DNA of 64,000 nt from Rutpela maculata (GCA_936432065.2 OW386285.2:174697984-174761983), one strand, 5' to 3'. Numbered from the stretch's first letter, positions 48,640-59,520 are shown. Translations and numbers: made by a program. Notes: generated by a model not told the origin, from the letters alone.

Positions 48640-50212
48640 CGTTTGACGAAAAAAAACTGATAAAGTGTTTAAATTTGGCAAATATGTTCATTTAGGCTTA
48701 TCTACTATTAAACATACTGAAAGTTCCCAGCCCAAACTGTTGCACTTGAGCCACCATCTCGGAGAAATGGCGGTCCGATTCAGTTTACTGCTGATATCCA
48801 TTAGCGATATCGAAATTATGTTTATATACAAAATAAAGCTTATAAAATTCTGTACAAAAAGTGTTATATGCATTTCATCGACACGTTTCAACAATTGTGA
48901 ATATCACTCGTATATAATAAAAATATATCATTGTATTGTCATAAAATATGGGACAACTTTCAAAATGTCTTTTCTGTCAGTCCGTCATGTCTCTTGTAAG
49001 CTAAATAACTTAAAAAAGAAAAGCCTGGTTTTATTGAAATTTGGACAATAAATTAGTGTTAGCTATAAGAAGCCCCAGCAATTAAAAAAAAAATCGATCA
49101 GTAAGTACGTTATGATTGTAAGTTTAAGTGACATACTTGCAATTTTAATGATCTCCCGATGATACCATCTTGATTGTCGAAACGTTGGTCAGTATACTGT
49201 GCAGCATCTCTGTATTTTTCAACACTCTTCACATGCCTTTTTTTCATAAAATGTTTTATAACCTTTATATTTACTAATCGATTTTTTTCAAAATCAATAG
49301 AGTTCTTCCTTTAGTTAACATTAACTTACTGTTCAAATTTCGATAAAATTGGACTCTTCTCTTTTAAATTATCATACTCACAAAAAGTGTCGTGGGCGAG
49401 CGAAGAGGCGACTTCAATGTGAATATCAGTCGATATTCCGTTGAAGCAACATCGAGCGCGGTTAGTACTTGGATGGGGTCCCATCTTGGGAAATACAGCG
49501 TTCTCGTTCCACCTTTTAGCGGCTTGTATATCAGTGTATACGCAGAAGTTACGTAATTCAGGCAAGGATTACGTAGTGGATATACCATCCTTCGGAGGGG
49601 ATGTAAAGCAGGCGGTCCCTTGTCTATTAAATGTTAGGCAAGTAAAAGATCCCTACTCTTCTTAACGGAAGAGGTTCGGCAAAATTTCCAGGTTGGGGGT
49701 AGCTAGTCTCCTGGCGTCAGTGATAGGCCCTGGTAGCGGAAATAGGCCGACGTTAAATAGTTAAAAAAAAAAAAAGTGTTGTACAGAGAGACAGGTGGAC
49801 AAACTGACAGACTGACAAACAGATATTCGACGGATATTTTAAAGTTATTGGGAATTCTAGAATTAACATAATAATATGAATTTTTTTTACGAGTGATTTC
49901 CGGTTTAGAAATGTGTTGATCAAATGTAATTTCCTATTTTAGAAGATGATAATAATAGATACGGGAAAATATTATATTACATTTTTTATAGAGAATTTTA
50001 TAAGCTTTACTTTTTATTGGAGACTTAATTTCAATATCTCTAATGGATAGCGAAATATAAAAAAAAAAAACTTAATATGAGCACCATTTTTTCAGATGGC
50101 GGCGCGAGCGTAAGAGATAGAGTTGACGACTTTAAGTATGTTTAAACAGTGGGCCTTAATGAACATCTCTGCCAAGTTTCAAAACTTTAGGTATCAGTTT
50201 TTTTCTCTAATC
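48640..50212. mobile_element. Palindromic element split by a 5S SINE
   Basis: 48645-48800 (with gataaagtgtttaaatttggc, tccattagcgatatcg) matches 50030-50210 inverted (gccaagtttcaaaactttaggtatc, tctaatggatagcg). The arms therefore frame a palindromic element into which the SINE at 49394-49770 inserted. No gene. Confidence 0.55.
49394..49770 (+). mobile_element. 5S rRNA-derived SINE, copy 2, with TSD
   Basis: About 49437-49500 matches the 5S internal control region (gaagcaacatcgagcg, gttagtacttggatgggg, cttgggaaatac). The body then contains ggttgggggtagctagtc and ends in poly(A). The 12-mer aaaaagtgt(c/t)gt flanks both sides (49382-49393, 49771-49782), a classical LINE-mediated duplication. 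Frames overlapping it are shadows. Confidence 0.85.
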
Positions 50213-50819
50213 CTCCCTATTTAACTGGAATAATTTAGGTACTTATACATTTTTTCTATTTTAGAATGTTATAATAGACAATTAAAACTATCTTCATTCG
50301 TGGGGCTTCTGGCAGTGGCAGTATAATGAGAGAAAAGATGGTAAGTTTATATAAGTTCTAAAATCTTAGACATTTTGCATTTGAATTTTGTGCAAGCTGC
50401 TGTTTTTACCAATTTTTTCTGTAGCTATAATAAGGCTCTATAAAAAACATATATTCTTTATTGTTTCATATTGAAATACTTGTTTCGGTAATGAGAAACT
50501 TCACCTTCAGTTTTTTTTTTGTTTAATTTTTAATTTAGTGTATACTTAGTGTCATATTTTAAGTCTCATCGAAACTTTATTATTTTGCTAGAGATAGAAT
50601 TCAAATGGTGTCCACGAATCAAGAAGTGATACAAAGTTCAAATAATTTTAGAACCGTATTCTGCATGCCCTGCTAGAATCAAATTCTGAATTCGTATCTT
50701 TATTGCTAATTCATGTTTTACAAAATAGTAGTTTGTTTTCAATCGTCATCCTTTTTTTTTATATTTTCAATAGTGTCAATGAAGTTGTTCTAAAGATGTA
50801 AGCTATCAAAATTAAATTT
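50213..50819. other. Unassigned transposon interior
   Basis: AT-rich interior of the 5.9-kb element. I see no gene or repeat pair. Confidence 0.35.
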
Positions 50820-51497
50820 AATTACTTCCACAACCAGTGGAAGTACGGTAACGACAAAAAAATTTTTGAAAATTTTTATTATTCAGATAGGCTTAGAATG
50901 TCATCAAACGTTGAGATTTTAAATTTGAGCGAAAAAAAAAATTTCTGTCTGTCGGTCTGTAACTTTTTTGTGCCCACGTTTACTCTGGAGTCGTTTAAGA
51001 TATTGACTTGAAATTTGGTACACGTATGTACTTTAACGGGATCTGGAACTAGATTATATTTTCATCTTATTCCGTCGAAGGGTTGGGGGGTAAAATGTGG
51101 TAAATGGGAGGTAGATTGGGGGTAAATCGGTAAATCAAGCAGGTAAGAGTCCATAAAATTGGTATTTAGTGATATAAGAGAAGCTAAGGTTTAAAAAAAA
51201 TTTTTGGCATTAGCCACCCCCATTACCACCTCTACTCCATTATTAAAGGAGATGAAAATAAAATTGTGATTTAGTGTGTGTACAAGAACCAAAAGTCTCA
51301 AAATATTCTTTCTACTTCACCACCCCCACCCAACTACCGTGTGGGATATCGTTTTATGGGTTTTTGGGGTAGACGATTTCAAATATTATATTATTAAAGT
51401 TCTATAAACAATTATTTCCACATACAAAATTTTTTCGTTATGAGAGACTTGGATAGAAAATCTGGATGTGGAAGTAGTGATTCCTTGGCAGCGGTTT
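50820..51497 (-). repeat. Recurrent repeat, ACTTCCACATCC ends (copy C)
   Basis: Inverted copy of the family at 24349-24971 and 38032-38728, starting aattacttccac and ending ggaagtagtgattccttggc. It includes the ctgtctgtcggtctg tract. Confidence 0.65.
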
Positions 51498-52191
51498 TTT
51501 ACTTTAATAACAAAACGAGTGTGTGGTTGAACTTGACATTACCACTACCAACACTCAACTTTTAACATTATTTTTACTGACATAAATGATACCAAATCTT
51601 ATTAAACATTTTTAAACTGTGATAATTAATTTTTTATAAATTTTTAGATGTGGTATGAAAAATAGTTCCAGCCACAGCAGACTTTGGCTATGAGATAATT
51701 GTGATACTTAATCCGTTATAGGGATCAAAGAAGATCAAGAAAGAAATAGCTAGGTGAATTTATATTATAAGGCATACCTGTAATTATATCTTGAATATAT
51801 ATAGTTTCGGAAATGTTTGTTTCATTGATCACTACAAATTTATTTAATACTTTTTATATTTTTAAATCTAATTTATATTATTTTATTTAGAGACATTTTC
51901 TGGGACCCCTCTTTAGTGAGTAATATATGTGCTATAAAATGATTAAAATATCTAGGGATATGTGCAAGATTTTTTAAGCAAATATCAAACGATTATGTAT
52001 GAACTGCCTTTTTATATATTTTCCGAAATCTCAAGAAAAATTTAAGGAAAAGGTAAGTAAAGCGAATGTGAAATATACTTTTTTGTGTAAAATTTCAGCA
52101 ATATTAGGCTACTTTGATGAAATGTTTTGTTTGAAGTAAGCCATTAAAATAAAAATGAATTGTAAATAAATTATGTCGCTTTATAATGTAT
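51498..52191. other. Unassigned transposon interior
   Basis: AT-rich, nothing recognised; interior of the 5.9-kb element. Confidence 0.35.
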
Positions 52192-52995
52192 ATTATAACA
52201 ACTTGAATGTTACCGCTGAGTTAATTTTAAAATAAATGAAAAGAATCTATTTTGCAACAAATAAATCTTCTTTTATATTACGAAAAAAATAACTCAATGA
52301 AATAACGATGAAAGATTTATATTTATACCCGGCTCCAATATAAAATGATTAATTTTGAATAAATTATATTTCCTCATATTGAATTTTTTATTGTTTTTAA
52401 TCGAAAAAAATTATTTCATCAAAGTCGGCTGACGTTTTATACTTAGTGTATGATTATACATTCTGAACAACTTTTCTCTTTATTTTTTTTCATTTAGAAA
52501 AATAAAGGTGTACTTATTTCTTAAATATTTGTTTACAAATCACCCTGTATATCTAAAATTATATTCTCATATACAGCTAATTATATATGTAACTATATTA
52601 TGCTACGAGAATAATTTTAGGTATGCAGGAGAATTTTGAAACAAATATTTAAGAAATAATATAAGTTCACCTTTATTTTTCAAAATGAAAAAAAAAATGA
52701 GAAAAGTTTTTCAGAATGTAAAATCACACACAAGGTATAAAATGTCAGCCGACTTTAATGAAATAATTTTTTTCGATAAAAAAACAATAAAAAATTCAAT
52801 GAGGAAACATAATTTATTCAAAAATTCATCATTTTTTGGAGACGGATATAAAATATTAATCTTTAATCAGTGATTTTTAAGTTTCAATGGAGCTATTTTT
52901 TCGTAATATAAAAGTAGATTTATCTGTTGCAATATAGATTCTTTTTATTTATTTTAAAAGTAATTGGGCGGTAACATTCAAGTTGTTATAATATA
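52192..52995. repeat. ~800-bp palindrome
   Basis: ttataacaacttgaatgttaccg at 52192 is inverted at 52970-52995. Almost the entire arms pair (for example gtcggctgac and cctttatttt words), with a centre near 52560-52600. The 62-codon frame at 52685 is arm sequence. Confidence 0.7.
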
Positions 52996-53220
52996 TATTT
53001 TTTGTACACAATATGATCATATCTATATCACAAATGAGTGGTACTGATGTGGCTGAAAAGTGGAAAATAAGTAAGTCACTTTTGACGACGTGGCTGAGTG
53101 CGGCCGTTTAGCGTCACTGTGACGGCATTTCCACGTGGTTGCAAACAAGAATGACGACGTCACTGTTGCAAAAATCACATCATTATGATGTTAAAATGAT
53201 GTGGTTTGGTTTGCTGGGCA

Positions 53221-53877
53221 TATATCATGTACCTAGACGCCACAAATTTATATGGATCCGCAATGGAAAGATATCTGCCCACAGGTGATTTCAGGTGGTT
53301 GGAGCAAGAAGAAATCTACAATTTTGATTGTTCCCTAATTGGAGAAAATTTACAAAAGGTTATGTTCTAGAAGTAGACTTGGAATATCCATCAGACTTGC
53401 ACGATGATCATAACGACTTACCATTCTGTCCTGAGAGAATGATTCCTCCGAAAAGTAAAGCTGCCAAATTAATTCCGAATTTACGAAATAAATATAAATA
53501 TACTATCCACTACAAAAATTTGAAACAATGTTTGAAATACGGCATGAAATTAAAGAAGGTGCATAGGGTAATAGAATTTTCCCAATCACCCTGGTTGAAG
53601 TCATATATTGATTTAAACACAAATCTCCGAAATTCTGCTAAAAACGAATTTGAGAAGGATCTATTCAAGTTGATGGTGAATTCAATTTTTGGCAAAACTA
53701 TGGAGAACGTTGATAAAAGACAGAACATTAAACTATGCTCGTTGCTGGGAAAATAAAAAAAGTGTATTAGGTGCCAGAACGTTAAGAGCCATGCCACATT
53801 TTAAATCCTGTTCTGTATTGGATGAAAATTTAGTGGCTGTTCAGTTGGAAAAATTAAAAGTTGTATATGACAAGCCA
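53221..53877 (+). pseudogene. Polinton DNA polymerase B, palm part (motifs A, B)
   Basis: polB resumes directly after the 5.9-kb element with the catalytic motif A, YLDATNLYGSAM (metal-binding Asp). Then come DLPFCPERMIPPKSKAAKLIPNL, YTIHYKNLKQCLKYGMKLKKVHRV and motif B, KLMVNSIFGKTMENV. The frame shifts twice: near 53327, and again around 53700-53755 where two frames overlap. It then reads GARTLRAMPHFKS to VVYDKP at 53877, where the second CCCAG-type element begins. Motif B reads IFG where many relatives have YG. The polymerase is dead by frameshift. Confidence 0.85.
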
Positions 53878-54482
53878 CCCAGACAGCACCGTATAATCTA
53901 AGAATATTCTGTAATTATGCAAAAAAGAATGAATATATTCTGATTAATTCTGGAATAATCCTGGAATATATATAAGATAACGGATTATTCCAGTAATATA
54001 ATTTGAAACATATACCTGGAATATTCAGCATGAATATGATAGTAATATTCATTTTGGAATATATGTATTCCCTCCTGGGTCAAGAATATTCTAGCACTTT
54101 GAGAATGAAAGAATAATATTAATTGTTACTCAACCAAATCAACGTTTTATAAAAGCTTTTAATTTTTTCTGTAAAATGTAACTTAAATATATGCGTGTTA
54201 TTATTTATTTCAATTAATAAAAAATATTTAATATGATTATAATGATTATATCATACAATGATGTTATTCCCAGTTTTAAACAAAAGCTCAATCCATATTT
54301 TTGTTATCAGGTTATCAGGTTTGAGCAGTGCAGCCAAGGCTAGACTTCAGAAATAAAGCCATGCACATGTATATAGTGTTTTAAACTACCCGCGATTTTT
54401 TCCTATTTACGTATCTCATAACATAACCTCAATATCAGAATTTACGTGCTTTAATCGTTTGTTATTGTTGAGATACTTAAGT

Positions 54483-54958
54483 CACAGACTAAAACAAATC
54501 AGATGTTTCACTCAATAGTATTCCCTATGTTACCAGTTTCATTTTTTCTGATGTGACGTATACCTGCCAGGATTCTGCGCAGAAGACATAAACAGAGAAA
54601 TCTTGCGGTTGACATGGAAGTTAAGACCAGCGAGTATAATCTCACAGGAGCGAGTATTTAGTACTGAAATCTCAGAGACGGAAGTAGTCAACAGCTCCAC
54701 CGGTGATATTAATTATTTTGGAATGTGGTGTATTGTATTGAAGGTTAGAGTTGTTACTGTTATACATTTAAGTGGTTTTTTTGAGTATTTATTAGGTTAC
54801 TTTACGCATCATAAGGTCCCTCCTGTGACTATACTCGCTGGTTAAGACTGATTGGACAATGCGCAGATCACGACACAAATTGGTACCTGCTGGGAGTTGA
54901 TTTATTATCTAAACCATGATACGTCATAAGTGAAATATCTGATTTGTTTTAGTCTGTG
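54483..54958. mobile_element. 476-bp MITE with 22-bp perfect TIR, 7-bp TSD
   Basis: Perfect 22-bp inverted termini starting CACAGACTAAAACAAATC, flanked by cttaagt on both sides (54476-54482, 54959-54965). The sister CCCAG element at 32.4-35.9 kb has the uninterrupted site, which proves the insertion. The 80-codon frame at 54603 lies within it and is not recognised. Confidence 0.9.
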
Positions 54959-55080
54959 CTTAAGTGTTTTTATGTGTAGTATAAGTGATAAGTGACCGAT
55001 GAACAATAAGTAAGTACATTAATCTTTTTTATAGGGAAAATTTAACAGGGCATCACGTCACTTGTACATTTTCTTACTTA

Positions 55081-55492
55081 AATGAAAAGAAAAAGGGATA
55101 GAAATACTACTGGTACTGGCGCAGCTTCATATAGAACTTAATAGAACTCGAAAACTCCATTAGACCATAATACTGATGATATAAATCAGAGACAGTTATT
55201 ACAGTTGAACCAAAGCTTACCAACAAATTCTTCACATTTACAAGAAAGTACTTATGAGTGCATCAGTCAAAATAATTCCCAAACTTTTAATCATAGTACT
55301 GCAGGCACCACGAACTTAATAAGTAGTGTTCATTTAGAGAATATTGTTAGAAGTAATGTTTCAAATAGTGGCAGTGAAAGTAATTTATTGGAAAGCGATT
55401 CTGGCGAAAATTTTAATTGTAGCGCTAGTTTTGATGAGCAGAGCTGTCGCACAGAAAATTACTATACTTCCATGTTTCGAACGTTCACTTGA
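55081..55492 (+). pseudogene. Residual coding block of CCCAG element
   Basis: The frame begins MKRKRDRNTTGTGAASYRT (ATG at 55082), is cut by stops near 55140, and continues INQRQLLQLNQSLPTN, then SSVHLENIVRSNVSNSG, then ESDSGENFNCS to a stop after about 95 further codons. The same protein segment survives inverted in the sister element at 34831-35215. A basic N-terminus followed by a Ser/Asn/Glu-rich linker would suit the start of a transposase, but no catalytic domain follows in either copy. Family unrecognised. Confidence 0.45.
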
Positions 55493-57461
55493 ACGAATTT
55501 CATTTGAAAAGGAAAGATTAATAAAAATTATAAATCGACTTAGGCGTACCACTTTTACGGTAATATTTGTTGGCAACGATAGTATCGTTGTCAGCAAATA
55601 TTACCAGAAAAATTGTACGTCCAAGTCGATTAACTTCAAATTTTCAATTTAAATTCGTTCAACTGAACGTTCGAAACTTCAGGTACATATACTTCCTGGA
55701 ATATGTGACTAGCAAATGATAACCCTCTGTGCTTAGAGGCAATAGACAGATAATTTGTAGTAACTTTTATTATAAGTTTTATTTTTTAATCAATCTTTTC
55801 TATTATTTTTTGTAAAAAGATATTTTTTACCTGTTTGTATTTTTTTTTTCTAGATTGCTAGTATGTGTAGATTGGGTGGCGATAATTACAAGGAATGTTC
55901 ATGCCGCTTTATGTGAAAAGTATTGAGTGACAATATTTCTATGTGTAGGTGACATTCATTTGGTTTTAATTTATTACACGGCCTCCTGCGAAGCATTTTT
56001 TCACCAAAAACAGTAAATCATATTAGCAATTTTTTTTTTAAACAGATGATATAATATCCTTCTATTTTAATTTTTTTAATGTAATTTTTTTTTTTTGATT
56101 TTGATGAAACTTACTATCAAGACATATGGCATTCTGAAGAAGAATCAGTTATTTAAAAAGAAATCTCTAATATGATTTAGTGTTTCTTGGCGAGAGGAAT
56201 ATAACTTTCTAATTCTATTCTGAATTTTGAATACTTTTTTAGATACTCAGGGGTGACACAGGAATTTTCCCAACTCAAAAAAATTTTCTTCAATGAAAAT
56301 GATGAGCGGGGCGGGTAAAATTTTTCTCGAATTTTCCCAACTTGAAGCTTGATTTTCCTAACTCGACTAAATCATGGGGACGGCTAATGCCAAAACATAT
56401 TTTGAAATATTAGCTTTTCATATATGTACTAAATACCAGTTTTATGGGCTCTTGCTTGATTTACGGAATCAGATCAGAATATAATCCTCGTTGAAATACA
56501 TATAATTCAAGTCAATATGTTAAAGGTTCTAGAGTAATTGTGCGCATAAAAAAAAGTTACAGACCGACGGACATTTTTTTTGCTCAAACTTAAAATCTCG
56601 ACGTTTCATGACATTCTAAATCTATTTGAGCAATAAAATTTTTCAAATTTTTTTTTGCCCTACTATACTTCCAAGTAATTACAAAATACAAAAATATGAG
56701 TTGATTCTTGGTTTTACCATTAGCTTTCTTCAATACACAAGTTTAAATTCTAAGTAAAAATCCTATAAAATGTTTTCTTTTATTTTAGAAACAATGAAAC
56801 GGACAAAGAAGATTAGTCTTAAGATAGATTCAAAATATAAATATATTTATTAAATACTTAATAAATAATTCTGCAATATTATACTTTCAATATTTTATTT
56901 TCCCATATTTTCCCACTAATATGCTAGGAGTGGAAAGTTTTCAGGTGATTACTGTTATTATTTTACATTTTAATTCTTATATAATTATTTAAATCGAAAA
57001 GTAAGATAATCAGATATCAAGCTGAAGGAGCTGCTGTAAACAATTGCGAGTGTCTTCCCTTATAAAGGTGCATTTTGATGATGTATTAGTTTTATTTCTG
57101 CTTTTACCAAAAGTGACCCACGTATACCAGAGGACCTGTATACATTCTCACGGGAATATTCCTGAAACCAGCCTAAGGGAATATCCTATATAAACCTAGA
57201 TTATTCCAGGAATATAAATATATATTCCTGGCAAAAGCTGTGAATATGTTTGAAACATATAAATATTCCTGGATTATTCTTGGAATAATTTGGTAATATT
57301 CTTAAAGGAATAATCTAGGTTTATGTAGGATATTCCCATTGGCCGATTCTAAGAATATTCCCTGGAGAATTTATATATTCACGGCCTATTCTAAGAATGA
57401 TTCTTTATTCTCAAGAGTATATTCCAGGAATATTCTAAGATTATATTGTGCTGTCTGGGCA

Positions 57462-58139
57462 CTCTATGTAGGCTTTTCCATTTTGGATATTTCCAAGACT
57501 ATCATCTACGAATTTCTATATGGTTACATCAAATCGATGTATGAAGATGACGCAACCGTTTTATACACAGACACCGACAGTCTAATTTTAGAAATATATA
57601 CAGATGATGTTTATGATGACATTAAGAGAAAAATTCATTTTTTTGATACTTCAAATTATAATGCAATTAACATCCATAACATGCCCAAAACAAAGTCTGT
57701 GGTAGGGAAAATGAAGGACGAATACGCTGGAAGCCCAATAGAGAGCTTTTATGGTACTGGTGCGAAAGCGTACTGTGTTAAAGCCGATGATATAATGAAA
57801 TAGGCGAAAGGTGTTTTCTGACTATATCCAGGTTGTCGAAAACGGCGGTTTAATATTCCGTAAAATGACTATATTTAAATCTACTTTACATACCATTCAC
57901 ACTGAACTTAAAAATAAAGTAGCTCTATCGTCTGCTGATGATAAAAGGGAGATGCGAGAACTTTGGCTTGAGGACATCATATAACTCCTGACAGTAGTGA
58001 CATTTTGCTGAAGTACACTAGACGCCTGGACATGGAAGAACCTGAAGCAGGATGGGATAGTGTTGATTTGGATGAGTCTGAATCAGAATGGGAAAATTTA
58101 GATTTAGATAATTTTGATTTCGATTTATTAGATTTGTAA
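57462..58139 (+). pseudogene. Polinton DNA polymerase B, C-terminal part
   Basis: polB resumes with LYVGFSILDISKTIIYEF and the catalytic motif C, YTDTDSLI (the two metal-binding Asp residues). Then follow KTKSVVGKMKDEYAG and the conserved FYGTGAKAYCVK. An in-frame TAG stands at 57801 and an indel follows. A second frame reads ENGGLIFRKMTIFKSTLHT, a third WLEDIITPDSSDIL, and the gene ends in a very acidic tail (DSVDLDESESEWENLDLD...) at about 58139. A polyadenylation signal (aataaa, about 58204) follows. The convergent minus-strand genes start to be read beyond it. Confidence 0.85.
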
Positions 58140-58412
58140 TTTATTAGGTTTGCAATTTGTTAGCTTTGTAATTTATATTAAAAAAACATACTGTTTACTT
58201 ATAAATAAAACACATATACATTAATAATTGTTTTTTATTTTTTTCCACCATGGTTTATAATAAATCTAGCATAAACATATAAAATTTACAATTATTTAAT
58301 ATAATCCACATCTATATACATACTTGACATCTGGATTGTGGCTCTGGTGGACCATCCACGTGACCATTCTATTCAGGACGATTGTGGTGTACGAAACAAG
58401 GTAATTGAATCG

Positions 58413-58610
58413 TTAGCCTGAAATTTTCTTTATATTTATTTGGTAACTTGACGCGCAAAGAAGTTCCATGGGACCAGCTTTGTCGATCAGATAATTTAAT
58501 GGAAAATTCCGAAGTTCTACTTCAGTAAAGTCATATAAATTTTTACCATGCCTGTGTTCTGTTATTAATACGTTTGCTAGACAGTGTAAACAGCTCAGTT
58601 CTGGATCCAT
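58413..58610 (-). CDS. Short Polinton accessory ORF (Cys motif)
   Basis: 65 codons, ATG at 58610 to a stop at 58413. The N-terminus has CLHCLANVL (CxxC) followed by HRHGKNLYDFTEVELRNFP. Its start lies inside the last codons of the upstream ORF (58595-59044), a 16-nt overlap. Not recognised as a named family. Its place between polB's tail and other minus-strand small ORFs, with intact frame, suggests a Polinton accessory gene. Confidence 0.45.
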   Translation of the reverse strand: MDPELSCLHCLANVLITEHRHGKNLYDFTEVELRNFPLNYLIDKAGPMELLCASSYQINIKKISG

Positions 58611-59044
58611 ATTGTCTGTATAAGTCTGACAATCAATTCAGTAACTAACAACGAGGAATACAGCACGATGTAGTAGATCAGGTAAGAAACTGCGCCTAAT
58701 TCTAGTTTACAATCTGTTTTTGTACTATCAACACTTGGTGGGGGGCATTTACCGAATAGTTGATTCCACTTTGTTTCTTTAGTAGAGTTATCATTCTGCC
58801 TTAGTCGTAGTTTGTACACAGCACTATTTTTAGGTATTGGAGATGTAAGGACTGAGTCATTAATTGTTGTGGAAGGTACCATTCGTTTCCATTTTGAAGG
58901 CCAACTATCATTTCTTGTGCCGTTGCTATCGAAACAAATAAAGACCTTTTTGGTATTGTGAGATTGTTGTATGTAGAGAATTCCATGCCAAATGACTTGT
59001 AAAACTATAAATTGCGAGGTTATCATCATAATATCTATAAACAC
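58595..59044 (-). CDS. Putative small membrane protein of the Polinton
   Basis: 149 codons from ATG 59044. A hydrophobic N-terminus (IMMITSQFIVLQVIWHGIL) looks like a signal peptide or anchor. The central ~90 residues are polar with N-glycosylation-type sites (NGT, NDS, NNDNST-like). A C-terminal span (AVSYLIYYIVLYSSLLVTEL) could be a membrane anchor, so a type I topology is possible. I do not recognise the family. Frame intact. It overlaps the next ORF by 16 nt in a different frame. Confidence 0.45.
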   Translation of the reverse strand: MFIDIMMITSQFIVLQVIWHGILYIQQSHNTKKVFICFDSNGTRNDSWPSKWKRMVPSTTINDSVLTSPIPKNSAVYKLRLRQNDNSTKETKWNQLFGKCPPPSVDSTKTDCKLELGAVSYLIYYIVLYSSLLVTELIVRLIQTIWIQN

Positions 59045-59154
59045 ACTAATGTTCTATTAAATTAACATGAATTTATATTCTATTAAATATAGGAGAGGGG
59101 GAAGAATGAAAGTACTTTTCTTATAAATTTAATTTATTAAACAATAAGTATAAT

Positions 59155-59520
59155 TTATTTACTAGAGAACCTTTGCTTATTTTTAAACACTTTTTCGTCC
59201 CAGATCTTCTGTACTTCATGAGGTATATGAATGATTTCTTTCTTCACAATGATCGTGGTAGTTACATTATAATAATTACACGTTACATCCAAATCAGGCT
59301 GGTTCGTCTCAACTCCAGGTAACTTCTTACATGACTTTCTTTGATGATGCCGCAGGTATTCGTTGCGTATAAAACTTGCACTACAATAACCACAGATATG
59401 CTTAGATCTTGATGGAGTCTCAACTCCAATATCGGGTAACTTCTTACAGGACTCTTTTTGATGACGTCGTACGTGTTCTTTGCTTGTAGAACTTCTACTA
59501 CAATAATCACACATAAACAT
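59155..59520 (-). CDS. C2HC zinc-finger accessory protein of the Polinton
   Basis: 121 codons from ATG 59520. It has two tandem fingers, CDYCSRSSTSKEHVRRHQKE-C and CGYCSASFIRNEYLRHHQRK-C (C-x2-C-x12/13-H-x4-C), each followed by KKLPx(G/I)VET. A C-terminal basic/aromatic part follows (IIHIPHEVQKIWDEKVF). The finger type is the same as in the polB N-terminus at 44067-44360. A DNA-binding or regulatory role is likely by analogy. No stops; located on the strand opposite to polB with the other accessory ORFs. Confidence 0.6.
   Translation of the reverse strand: MFMCDYCSRSSTSKEHVRRHQKESCKKLPDIGVETPSRSKHICGYCSASFIRNEYLRHHQRKSCKKLPGVETNQPDLDVTCNYYNVTTTIIVKKEIIHIPHEVQKIWDEKVFKNKQRFSSK

Larger units (their letters stand above)
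47277..53218. mobile_element. 5.9-kb CCCAG-type transposon in polB
   Basis: Starts CCCAGTAAACAC, ends gtttgctggg, with CA duplicated (47275-47276, 53219-53220). Excision with one CA restores the polB frame. The left ~200 bp hold short inverted cattata/ccactc words and the right ~180 bp hold gtgacggc/cacatcat hairpins. Cargo: two 5S-derived SINEs, a perfect 46-bp hairpin, two long palindromes and one ACTTCCAC repeat. No transposase frame is visible. Confidence 0.85.
53878..57459. mobile_element. 3.6-kb CCCAG-type transposon in polB
   Basis: Starts CCCAGACAGCACC, ends TTGTGCTGTCTGGG, with CA duplicated (53876-53877, 57460-57461). polB continues in frame once it is removed. It is the inverted sister of 32430-35926 and shares the same internal ACTTCCAC-repeat remnant (about 56270-56695). 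It additionally carries a 476-bp MITE (54483-54958). The apparent start of polB-like coding at 57339 is terminal-repeat DNA. Confidence 0.9.

Noticed and set aside
32430..57459. Inversion between the two sister CCCAG elements
   Set aside because: Each element has matching flanking dinucleotides and gene frames that continue across it, so the present order is not recombined.
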